This document shows, in pieces, positions 1 through 6,191 of a stretch of 12,820 bases of DNA. Source of the stretch: Spirochaetaceae bacterium (lineage in GTDB: Bacteria; Spirochaetota; Spirochaetia; Treponematales; Breznakiellaceae). The position numbers and the translations under genes were made by a program. Where the stretch lies: contig JAISOO010000154.1 of assembly GCA_031275595.1 (NCBI GenBank), forward strand, positions 1 to 12,820, given 5' to 3'. Every line of letters starts with the position of its first letter. Within the stretch, counting starts at the first letter, position 1. Under the pieces are notes generated by a model. That model worked only from the letters and a program-made list of their open reading frames with translations. It searched no databases and was not told the DNA's origin.

Positions 1-240
1 CTTCATATCCCGCCGGCCAAAACCGGACAGGTCGGGAAACCCCGGATGGGCCCCCACCGCCACCCCGTAATCCCGGGCGGCCTTTACGGTCTTCGCCATA
101 ACCAGGGGGTCCCCGGCATGGAAGCCGCAGGCGATATTGGCGGAGGATATGAGGGGAATAATCTCCCCGTCCAGCCCCATGGTCCAGGGGCCGAAACTTT
201 CACCCAGGTCGCAGTTCAAATCGATGTTTGTGATCTTCAT
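1..240 (-). CDS. pxpA: 5-oxoprolinase subunit A (PxpA, LamB/YcsF family), 5' part only
   Basis: The gene runs off the left edge; the first 80 residues are present. PxpA is the cytoplasmic hydrolase-like subunit of the bacterial ATP-dependent 5-oxoprolinase PxpABC, which opens 5-oxoproline to glutamate. The visible N-terminus carries the family signatures IDLNCDLGE (residues 6-14), [14 protein letters not shown] (32-45) and [15 protein letters not shown] (62-76), which line the active site in LamB/YcsF proteins. It is the last of six minus-strand genes in view, 33 bp after the YcsI stop. An in-frame ATG at 250-252 would add MEKL; neither ATG has a strong ribosome binding site (GGCGG before the upstream one, GGA before the chosen one). 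I kept the ATG that gives the usual short N-terminus. The family call is near certain; the start is not. Confidence 0.93.
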   Translation of the reverse strand, partial: MKITNIDLNCDLGESFGPWTMGLDGEIIPLISSANIACGFHAGDPLVMAKTVKAARDYGVAVGAHPGFPDLSGFGRRDMK

Positions 241-273
241 CAGCTTTTCCATAAAGTACCGCCGGATAAACGG

Positions 274-1068
274 TCAGTTTTTAAGGGCGGTATTTTTAAT
301 ATCCGTAATCAGCATATGTCCCGGCGCGTGGGTAATGGCGATCCGGGGTTTCGCGGTTTTGATCACCGATTGGGGCGTAACCCCGCAGGCCCAAAAAACC
401 GGGGTTTCCCCGGCGCGGATGGTAACCCGGTCCCCAAAGTCGGGTTTGTTAATGTCCCGGATGCCGATAAGGGCGGGATCCCCGATATGCACCGGCGCGC
501 CGTGGACCCGGGGCATGGAGGCGGTAATGGTCACCGCCTTTATCACCTGTTCCGGCGGGAGAGGCCTCATGCTGACCACCGTTTTCCCGTGAAAAACACC
601 CGCGGGGATGCAGTCGATATTGGTAATATACATGGGAACGTTCCGGTTTTCCTCAATATGCCGGACCCTCACATCCGCGGCGAGGAGTTCCGATTCAAAA
701 GAGAAGCTGCAACCGATGAGGAAACTCACGAAGTCATCCTGCCAAAAGGCGGCTATATCGGTGTACTCTCCCTCCAAAACCCCCTCCCGGTAGAGGCGGT
801 ATTTGGGAATATCCCGGGCAATATCCGCCCCGGGGGCGATCAGGGGAAGCTGCCGGCTTCCCCGGTCGCTTACCTCCAAAACCGGGCAGGATTTGGGGTT
901 CCGCTGGGTAAAAAGCAAAAAATCGTAGGCGTACTCCGCGGGCAGCACCGCCAGGTTTGCCTGGGCATACCCCGCGCACATCCCCGAGGTTTGATTGGTA
1001 TAGGCCCCTTCCCGGATCAGCTTCCTGGCTTCCCGGGGATCCATATGCACATAGTCCACAGAATTCAT
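274..1068 (-). CDS. ycsI: YcsI/DUF1445 family protein; homologue of the N-terminal half of D-glutamate cyclase
   Basis: A 264-aa cytoplasmic protein covering the whole family length. Diagnostic stretches are PGADIARD (79-86), DDFVSFLIGCSFSFE (111-125), NVPMYITN (143-150), GKTVVSMRP (161-169), VHGAPVHIGDP (188-198) and ETPVFWACGVTPQ (221-233). The family (Pfam PF07286, older name putative hydro-lyase) forms the N-terminal part of animal mitochondrial D-glutamate cyclase (DGLUCY), which dehydrates D-glutamate to 5-oxo-D-proline. In Bacillus subtilis ycsI sits with the pxpABC homologues ycsF, kipI and kipA, and the same grouping is seen here. The start is fixed by GGGGAG six bases before the ATG; the gap to the pxpC stop is 3 bp. 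The matching C-terminal-half family is encoded at 2790-3863 of the same operon. Family membership is certain; the exact reaction of the bacterial protein alone is inferred. Confidence 0.93.
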   Translation of the reverse strand: MNSVDYVHMDPREARKLIREGAYTNQTSGMCAGYAQANLAVLPAEYAYDFLLFTQRNPKSCPVLEVSDRGSRQLPLIAPGADIARDIPKYRLYREGVLEGEYTDIAAFWQDDFVSFLIGCSFSFESELLAADVRVRHIEENRNVPMYITNIDCIPAGVFHGKTVVSMRPLPPEQVIKAVTITASMPRVHGAPVHIGDPALIGIRDINKPDFGDRVTIRAGETPVFWACGVTPQSVIKTAKPRIAITHAPGHMLITDIKNTALKN

Positions 1069-1071
1069 ATA

Positions 1072-2022
1072 TCACTCCCCTCGTTTTTTTTTCAAGTCCC
1101 TGAATTCCGCCAGCCGCCGGAAGTACATCCCCTCGGCCCGGCGGAGGGATATTTTTTTAAACCGGACCGGCATACCGGGAAGAAGCTGGGCGAGAAAAGA
1201 GAGATCCGCCCCGGCTACGGTACCGATCTTCGCGTAACCGCCGATGGTCTGCCGGTCCCGCATGAGGACCAATGGCTGCCCTGAATTGGGGATCTGCACC
1301 GCCCCGGCGGCGATACCGTCGGAGACAATGTCCGTCCCCCGCCTCGATTCCACCGGGGGGCCCGCAAGGCGGATTCCCATCCGGTCTGAGTCCGGGGACA
1401 GGGTATATACCGACGAATAAAAGGTCCGGATCCCCTCCGGGGAAAACCGGTCCTCCTGAACGCCGGGGACCACATGCAAAACCACGGGACGGGACCCCTC
1501 GTTTGGGGGAGGGCCCTCCCAAGCCCGCTTTTCCATGGCCGGCAGCGCGGAACAGGAGGCGCGGAAGGAGAGGTAGTCCCCGTTTTGCAGCTTCCGCCCC
1601 CCAAGGCCGCCGATCCCCGCCCTCAGGTTGGTGGAACGGCTCCCCAGGACCGGGGGCAGATCCAGGCCCCCGGCCACGGCCAGATAGCTCCGGCACCCCC
1701 CTCGGGCAAAGGAGGAAGACAAAACGCTCCCCGCCCCCACCGCCAGGGCCCGGTTCATAGCCGCCGGGTTTCCGTCAATCACGGGGCTTATGTCCGCCCC
1801 GGTGAGGACGATCACCGCGGGGCCGTCAAAAACCGCGGAAATACCGGCCATGGTCATTTCCAGGGCCGCCTCCCCCTCGTCGTTTCCCGCCAGGATATTG
1901 GCCAGGGAAAAGGAAAAATCGTCCATAGCCCCGGAGGGGGAAAAACCCACGGCCATAAACCCAAACCGGCCCCGGTCCTGTACCGTGGTGAGGGGGCCGG
2001 CCTGGATGATCTTCATTCCCAT
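1072..2022 (-). CDS. pxpC: 5-oxoprolinase subunit C (PxpC, biotin-dependent-carboxyltransferase-like)
   Basis: A 316-aa protein of usual family length. It has the AHS2/KipA-type fold signatures: TTVQDRGR (12-19), SGAMD (30-34), AN..AGN (41-47), RSYLAVAGG (111-119), LGSRST (126-131), GGLGGRKLQ (138-146), then DRMGIRLAG and the segment with SDGI..GAVQIP and DRQTIGGYAKIGTV. With PxpB it forms the part of 5-oxoprolinase thought to use ATP to activate 5-oxoproline, which PxpA then opens to glutamate. It overlaps the end of pxpB by 10 bp. GAGGGG lies 5 bases before the chosen ATG; a second ATG two codons later makes a classic ATGA overlap with the pxpB stop, so translation is coupled either way. 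Urea carboxylase or allophanate hydrolase domains share this fold, but they occur as large fusions and lack this neighbourhood. Confidence 0.94.
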   Translation of the reverse strand: MGMKIIQAGPLTTVQDRGRFGFMAVGFSPSGAMDDFSFSLANILAGNDEGEAALEMTMAGISAVFDGPAVIVLTGADISPVIDGNPAAMNRALAVGAGSVLSSSFARGGCRSYLAVAGGLDLPPVLGSRSTNLRAGIGGLGGRKLQNGDYLSFRASCSALPAMEKRAWEGPPPNEGSRPVVLHVVPGVQEDRFSPEGIRTFYSSVYTLSPDSDRMGIRLAGPPVESRRGTDIVSDGIAAGAVQIPNSGQPLVLMRDRQTIGGYAKIGTVAGADLSFLAQLLPGMPVRFKKISLRRAEGMYFRRLAEFRDLKKKRGE

Positions 2023-2786
2023 GGGGGCCCCTCATCCGGGGGCGGCGCATAGGCCTCCCGCCGCACCTCATAGACGCCGGTCTCAACCTGTCTCTCGATT
2101 TCCGCGTATTCCCCGGGGTCTATCGGAAAAAAAGCGATAAAATCTCCGGTCTTGTACAACACCGGTTCCTCCCGGCGGCTGTCGTAGGGTCTTACCGGGG
2201 TCCTGCCGATAAGCTGCCAGCCCCCGGGGGATGCCAGGGGATAGATGCCGGTCTGGTTCCCGCCGATTCCCACGGCGCCCCGGGGTACCAGGGTACGGGG
2301 ATTTTTACGCCGGGGGGTTTCCAGCCGGGGATCAAGCCCCCCCAGGTAGGGAAAGCCCGGCAAAAAACCCAGCATAAAAATACGGTACCGGGGCGCGGTA
2401 TGCCGCCGGATGATTTCCCCGGGGCTGAGGCCGGTGTGGGAAACCACTTCCCCCAGGTCCCCGGCGAATTCCCCCTCGTAACAGACGGGAATAAAAAAGA
2501 GGGTCCGGGCCGGGGCACTCCCCCCCGCGCTTTGGACGATCCGGCGCCGGAGCAGGCCCCGGAGCCTGCCGAACCGGATCCGGCGGAGATCAAAGTACAC
2601 CAGAAGGGAGCTATAGGCGGGAACCGTTTCCGCGACCCCGGGAACCGGGTCTGCGGCAAGGTTTTTCGCCAGGGCGTGAACCTGGTCGTTGACCGCGGCG
2701 GAAATTACCGGGGCAAATTCCACCAATAGGGCGCTTTCGCCGCAGGGCGTAATCCGGGGGAATCCCGGGGCATAGGGGCTTTCCAT
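2013..2786 (-). CDS. pxpB: 5-oxoprolinase subunit B (PxpB, KipI family)
   Basis: A 257-aa protein with the KipI/AHS1 signatures in order: GESALLVEF (16-24), a central YRIFMLGFLPGFPYLGGLD block (134-152), PRGAVGIGGNQTGIYP (168-183) and SPGGWQLIGRTP (186-197). PxpB pairs with PxpC in the ATP-dependent 5-oxoprolinase complex. The Bacillus homologue KipI was first described as an inhibitor of the sporulation kinase KinA; complete pxpA-pxpB-pxpC linkage here argues for the enzymatic role. The start lies only 3 bp after the DUF4392 stop and has no clear ribosome binding site, so it is probably translated by coupling. The N-terminus up to GESALL is a little longer than in Escherichia coli, but no better start is visible downstream. 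Confidence 0.94.
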   Translation of the reverse strand: MESPYAPGFPRITPCGESALLVEFAPVISAAVNDQVHALAKNLAADPVPGVAETVPAYSSLLVYFDLRRIRFGRLRGLLRRRIVQSAGGSAPARTLFFIPVCYEGEFAGDLGEVVSHTGLSPGEIIRRHTAPRYRIFMLGFLPGFPYLGGLDPRLETPRRKNPRTLVPRGAVGIGGNQTGIYPLASPGGWQLIGRTPVRPYDSRREEPVLYKTGDFIAFFPIDPGEYAEIERQVETGVYEVRREAYAPPPDEGPPWE

Positions 2787-2789
2787 GAG

Positions 2790-3863
2790 TTATACCGGGG
2801 GGTCAAAAAACCCGAGCTCTATGGTTTTGTCGAACCAGGTTTTACATTTTTCCGCATGGGCCCGGGCGTTGATAACACATTCGGCCATCAGGGTGATTAT
2901 GGACTTACCAATGGTGCTGTTTAAACCGTCCACCGCGGGAATGGCCTCGCCGTACATATCGACAAGCCCCGCGGCCACGGCCGCAGCCAGGAGGCGGTCC
3001 TCAAGCTCCGGGGTGTGGAGGATGTCCCCCCTCCCCAGGAGGTAACCCAAGGCGGCGGTAATCCCGTAGGCGGCCCAATTGGAGACCGTGGCGGTGATCA
3101 CCACCTCCGCCGCGGTTACCGCGGCAATTCCGCCCCCGCACCCGCAGGAACAGCGCCCCGGCGCCGCATAGGGAACGTAGCGGTTCAGGGTATCCCGCAG
3201 GGCGCCCATGCCGCACTCGTTCCCCAGGTCGCCGATGGCCAGGCTGGGGGTCCCCGCTTTCTGCAGGGCCGCGAAAAGGACGTCGCTTTTTGCCTCCAGT
3301 CCGCTCACATCCCGGCCCAGGGCGTTGTGGTACACCCCCCGGTCGTTCGCACCCGGGGCCTCAATGGCGATGACATAGGAGGGCTTCCCCCACGCCGAAA
3401 GTTTTTCCGCATCCCCGGCGGCCTCCCCCCTTTCCCTGGTAAAAGTATAGATCCCCGCCCCGCCGGAGGACTTTTTCAGTTCCTCCGGATCCGCTTTATA
3501 GGGAAGCCCCGCCGCTTCGAGCAGCCCCCCTATAGCCGGCGCCGCTTCTTCGGGACAGATGATCAGGGGTTTGGCGTCAAAACCCAGGACCAGGGCCCGG
3601 GCCAGGACCAGGGCGCCCGGGGGGCCGTCGGTTTCCGCCCGGTTATAGGGATGGAGTACAAAACCGGTGATAATATAGACCAAACTTCCCGGCCTTATGT
3701 GGGTAATCATGTGCCGGGCCCCATGGACGGTCAGGGGCTCACCCGCCCGTTCATAGGCCCCGTGATACAGGATGTTACACACCCCGTATCCCCGGGGATC
3801 CAGGTGCATGAGGGAGTCGAGACTTTTCCCCAAATTATATTCGGTAAGCTCCTGTTGGGTCAT
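2790..3863 (-). CDS. DUF4392 protein; homologue of the C-terminal half of D-glutamate cyclase
   Basis: A 357-aa cytoplasmic protein of the family now called D-glutamate cyclase-like C-terminal domain (DUF4392, PF14336). Supporting segments are an N-terminal HMITHIRPGSLVYIITGF region (51-68), IAIEAPGANDRGVYHN (166-181), the hallmark AIGDLGNECGMG (209-220) and VSNWAAYGI near residue 260. In animals this domain is fused behind a YcsI-type domain in D-glutamate cyclase. Here the two are separate genes of one operon, with pxpB and pxpC between them. A cysteine-rich patch, RCSCGCGGG (237-245), follows the hallmark motif and may bind a metal. The start is 6 bp after the dat stop, inside a small hairpin (3863-3881). 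The family call is strong; catalysis on D-glutamate is inferred from the animal enzyme and the neighbours. Confidence 0.88.
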   Translation of the reverse strand: MTQQELTEYNLGKSLDSLMHLDPRGYGVCNILYHGAYERAGEPLTVHGARHMITHIRPGSLVYIITGFVLHPYNRAETDGPPGALVLARALVLGFDAKPLIICPEEAAPAIGGLLEAAGLPYKADPEELKKSSGGAGIYTFTRERGEAAGDAEKLSAWGKPSYVIAIEAPGANDRGVYHNALGRDVSGLEAKSDVLFAALQKAGTPSLAIGDLGNECGMGALRDTLNRYVPYAAPGRCSCGCGGGIAAVTAAEVVITATVSNWAAYGITAALGYLLGRGDILHTPELEDRLLAAAVAAGLVDMYGEAIPAVDGLNSTIGKSIITLMAECVINARAHAEKCKTWFDKTIELGFFDPPV

Positions 3864-3881
3864 GGAAGGTCAAGCCTTCCA
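3863..3881 (-). promoter_or_regulatory. Hairpin spanning dat stop and DUF4392 start, possible translational coupling switch
   Basis: In the mRNA a perfect 7-bp stem UGGAAGG / CCUUCCA closes a 5-nt loop CUUGA. The 5' arm contains the only ribosome-binding-like sequence (GGAAGG) before the DUF4392 ATG. The 3' arm ends on the A of that ATG, and the dat stop codon UGA lies in the loop. A ribosome finishing dat would melt the stem and free the next start. The structure is seen in the sequence; the coupling role is inference. Confidence 0.5.
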
Positions 3882-4715
3882 ACCCGTGGCGGCGCAGAAT
3901 TCCCCAAAAACTTCGTCCTGGAGTTTTTTAAGTATTTCCGGCGCCTTGCCTCCCGCCGGCTTACCGTCGACGGCCTCAGCGCTGAGCCCCATGGTACTGG
4001 TACTGGAAACAAGGATCTCGTCGGCGTTGAACAGTTCCTCCAGGGTAAAGGGCCGCTCCTCCACCGGCACCCCCAGCTTTTTACAGGCGGTGAGCAGATG
4101 GGAACGGGCAATACCCCGGAGGATCAGGTTGTCCGCAGGATGGGTGATAAAGGCCCCCTCCTTCAAAATATGCACGTTACTGTGGGCGCCCTCGGTTACC
4201 ATTTCCCCCCGGTGAAACACCGCCTCTCTGCAGCCCCGCTCCTTGGCCCGCTGGGCGGCCAGTACGTTGGGTATTAAGTTGAGGGTTTTGATATTACAAT
4301 GGAGAAAACGGGTGTCTTCCCAGGTGATCACCTTGATTTTCCGGTATATATCGGGAAGGGAAATTGGTTTGAAGGTGATCAACAGGTTCGCCGTCCCCGA
4401 TGGAAAGGTATGATCCCGCCGGGAAGTCCCCCGGGTCCACTGCCAGTAGGCCAGGAGGGGATGATTATCCACCTTTTGAACCAGATCGAGGAGCAGCGTT
4501 TTAAGCTCCTCCTTTGAACAGGAAGGCTGAATCTCCAACAGCCCGGCGCTGGTAAAAAAACGGTCGATATGTTCATCCTGGGTAAAAATGACCCGGTTGA
4601 CGCACACCGCCGCATCGTATACCCCATCGCCAAAATAGATACCCCGATCGTTCATCGGCACGGTCATATCATCCAGGGGACCCCATTTTCCGTTGTAATA
4701 TCCTAGAGCATCCAT
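3870..4715 (-). CDS. dat: D-amino-acid transaminase (D-alanine aminotransferase)
   Basis: A 281-aa class IV PLP aminotransferase, the same length as Bacillus D-amino-acid transaminase (EC 2.6.1.21) and closely similar along its length. It would convert D-Ala plus 2-oxoglutarate to pyruvate plus D-Glu in the cytoplasm. Key residues by family position are Tyr33 in DRGIYFGDGVYD, the D-substrate carboxylate trap Arg100 and His102 in TRGTSRRDHTFP, PLP lysine Lys143 in CNIKTLNLI and Glu175 in MVTEGAHSN. The Arg-x-His pair distinguishes it from branched-chain aminotransferases and aminodeoxychorismate lyase. The start is set by a strong GGAGGTG six bases upstream; the ORF extends 24 codons further upstream but without support. 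It is first gene of the operon and supplies or draws on D-Glu for the cyclase proteins behind it. Confidence 0.93.
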   Translation of the reverse strand: MDALGYYNGKWGPLDDMTVPMNDRGIYFGDGVYDAAVCVNRVIFTQDEHIDRFFTSAGLLEIQPSCSKEELKTLLLDLVQKVDNHPLLAYWQWTRGTSRRDHTFPSGTANLLITFKPISLPDIYRKIKVITWEDTRFLHCNIKTLNLIPNVLAAQRAKERGCREAVFHRGEMVTEGAHSNVHILKEGAFITHPADNLILRGIARSHLLTACKKLGVPVEERPFTLEELFNADEILVSSTSTMGLSAEAVDGKPAGGKAPEILKKLQDEVFGEFCAATGWKA

Positions 4716-4753
4716 AAAAAACACCTCCGACAAAACCAGGGTAATAAATTTGA

Positions 4754-4790
4754 AAAAAAAAGTATAGCCGGAATACGAAAAAAGCATTGG
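4754..4790 (-). promoter_or_regulatory. Possible promoter of the dat-to-pxpA operon
   Basis: On the minus strand TATACT (4761-4766) is a good -10 match and would start the RNA about 40 nt before the dat ATG. The hexamer 17 bp further up is a poor -35, so this is tentative. Confidence 0.35.
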
Positions 4791-4807
4791 TTTTTAAAAA
4801 TGATTTC

Positions 4808-4840
4808 TTGACAAATTTTTTATGTCGTGTTTACGTAAAT
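4808..4840 (+). promoter_or_regulatory. Possible promoter of the DUF819-dipeptidase unit
   Basis: A perfect -35 hexamer TTGACA lies at 4808-4813 in A+T-rich DNA. At 16-18 bp spacing there is only a weak -10 (around TTTACGTAAAT, 4830-4840), which is overlapped by a palindrome. Poor -10 plus operator-like overlap suggests an activated or repressed promoter. Confidence 0.4.
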
Positions 4841-4860
4841 GAGCGATTTTGCAATCGCTC
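4830..4860. promoter_or_regulatory. Back-to-back palindromes in the divergent control region
   Basis: TTTACGTAAA (4830-4839) is a perfect 10-bp palindrome. One base later GAGCGATT (4841-4848) and AATCGCTC (4853-4860) form a perfect 8-bp inverted repeat with a 4-base loop. They lie between the two divergent units, at and just after the expected plus-strand transcription start, before the ribosome binding site AAGGAG (4871-4876). They may be operators, or the second may be a leader hairpin. No regulator gene is in the window. Confidence 0.5.
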
Positions 4861-4884
4861 AACAAGCAAAAAGGAGACATGTGT

Positions 4885-6111
4885 ATGGGTACCTTAGTGC
4901 AAGCGGACGATGCCTGGGTTTTATGGGCAATATTATTTCTCTTTGCTACCATCTCGATTTTTCTGGAACAACGGTATAAATGGGCTGAAAAATTATCCGG
5001 CCCGGTTATAGGCCTTATTCTGGCGATTTTAGCGGTTAATTTTCGGATTATTCCTACCGCATCGGGGGTTTATGATACGGTATGGGATTATTTTATTCCC
5101 CTTTCGGTGGCGATGCTGCTCTTCCGGGCAAATGTTAAAAGCATCATCAAAGATACGGGAAAGATGTTTTTATGTTTTAATATCAGCGCCATAGGGACCC
5201 TGATCGGGGTCATTATCGCCTTTTTCCTGTTCAAGAATTTTATTCCCGAGCTGGATAAAATGGCGGGGATCCTCACCGGTTCCTATATCGGCGGCGGGGT
5301 AAACCTTTTTGCCGTGGCGAGTTCTACCCAGATCTCCGAGACCATGCTCAGCGCCGAGGTTATTGCGGATAATTTCGTGATGGCCCTCGTTATCTTTGTT
5401 TTGTTGTGGATTCCCAGCAGCACGTTCTTCAAAAAACGGTATCCCCATCCCTTCCAGACCCAATTTGAGGCGCGGGGCAAGGATGATAAGGCAAAAACCA
5501 TGTCGGCGGCTTTCTGGGGCAGAAAGGATATTTCCCTGCTGGATATCGCCATCACCGTGGCAACCGCCTTTGTGATTGTGACGGCGGCGATCAAAATCGC
5601 CGCCGGTCTCAAGGGGGCGCTGACCCCCGGGGAAGGAGCGGGTTTCTGGGCAGGACTTCCCGCCCTGATTTTGGGTAACCAATACGTGATGCTCACCGTG
5701 GTAGCGGTACTGGCCACTTCCCTTTTCCCCAAATTTTTTGAGAACCTCAAGGGCGCCCAGGAAATCGGCACCTATCTTATCTATGTGTTCTTCGTGGTCA
5801 TCGGGTGTCCCGCGGACCTCAAGGATGTTATCTTTAACGCGCCGCTGCTCTTTGTCTTCTGCGGTTTGATCGCCTTTATTAACATCGGCTGGACCCTCTG
5901 CATCGGAAAATTGTTCAAGCAGAATATCGAGGAATTAACCATCGCCTCCAACGCCAATATCGGGGGGCCCTCCACCGCGGCGGCCATGGCGGTAGCCAAG
6001 GGTTACGATATGCTGGTGGTTTCAGCCATTCTGGTCGGCCTCTGGGGTTACATCATCGGTACGCCCCTGGGTCTTATTATTTCCCGGTGGTTCAATACCT
6101 TTATGCCATAA
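4885..6111 (+). CDS. DUF819 family integral membrane protein, probable permease
   Basis: A 408-aa highly hydrophobic protein with about 10-12 membrane segments, the first near residues 9-27 and the last near 380-403. It matches the DUF819 (PF05684, YjcL-like) family: GSYIGGGVN (132-140) and ASNANIGGPSTAAA (354-367) are glycine-rich motifs placed symmetrically in two halves, as in repeat-fold secondary transporters. The start ATG was chosen because AAGGAG sits 8 bases before it; an ATG at 4879 would leave only 2 bases. The substrate is unknown for the family. Placement next to a D-Ala-D-Ala dipeptidase and opposite the D-glutamate/5-oxoproline operon suggests import of a D-amino acid, dipeptide or 5-oxoproline, which is inference. 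The dipeptidase follows 80 bp downstream on the same strand. Confidence 0.85.
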   Translation: MGTLVQADDAWVLWAILFLFATISIFLEQRYKWAEKLSGPVIGLILAILAVNFRIIPTASGVYDTVWDYFIPLSVAMLLFRANVKSIIKDTGKMFLCFNISAIGTLIGVIIAFFLFKNFIPELDKMAGILTGSYIGGGVNLFAVASSTQISETMLSAEVIADNFVMALVIFVLLWIPSSTFFKKRYPHPFQTQFEARGKDDKAKTMSAAFWGRKDISLLDIAITVATAFVIVTAAIKIAAGLKGALTPGEGAGFWAGLPALILGNQYVMLTVVAVLATSLFPKFFENLKGAQEIGTYLIYVFFVVIGCPADLKDVIFNAPLLFVFCGLIAFINIGWTLCIGKLFKQNIEELTIASNANIGGPSTAAAMAVAKGYDMLVVSAILVGLWGYIIGTPLGLIISRWFNTFMP

Positions 6112-6140
6112 GCTCAGGGGTAATCCGGCGGTCAATCAGC

Positions 6141-6176
6141 TGACATACGGACGGCCTCTCCGCCGCCCGTATGTCA
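6141..6176 (+). terminator. Hairpin between the DUF819 gene and the dipeptidase gene
   Basis: TGACATACGG (6141-6150) pairs perfectly with CCGTATGTCA (6167-6176), and inside it CGGC pairs with GCCG after one mismatch. There is no T-run, so it is more likely an RNA processing, stability or partial termination element than a full intrinsic terminator. It ends just before the dipeptidase ribosome binding site. Confidence 0.45.
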
Positions 6177-6191
6177 TCAGGGGGCGTAAAA

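Noticed and set aside
46..1284. A 412-codon plus-strand open frame opposite pxpA, ycsI and pxpC
   Set aside because: It lies antisense to three well-recognised genes, has no ribosome binding site or family resemblance, and its Gly/Pro/Arg-rich translation is typical of a shadow frame in G+C-rich DNA.
2013..2786. KipI-type inhibitor of a sporulation kinase
   Set aside because: Complete linkage with pxpA and pxpC fits the 5-oxoprolinase enzyme; nothing in the window relates to sporulation.
3015..4277. A 420-codon plus-strand open frame opposite the DUF4392 and dat genes
   Set aside because: It crosses two clear minus-strand genes and their junction, and the translation is low-complexity Gly/Pro/Arg-rich without motifs.
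3870..4715. Branched-chain aminotransferase or aminodeoxychorismate lyase instead of D-amino-acid transaminase
   Set aside because: The Arg100-x-His102 pair, Tyr33 and end-to-end similarity to Bacillus D-amino-acid transaminase favour the D-specific enzyme.
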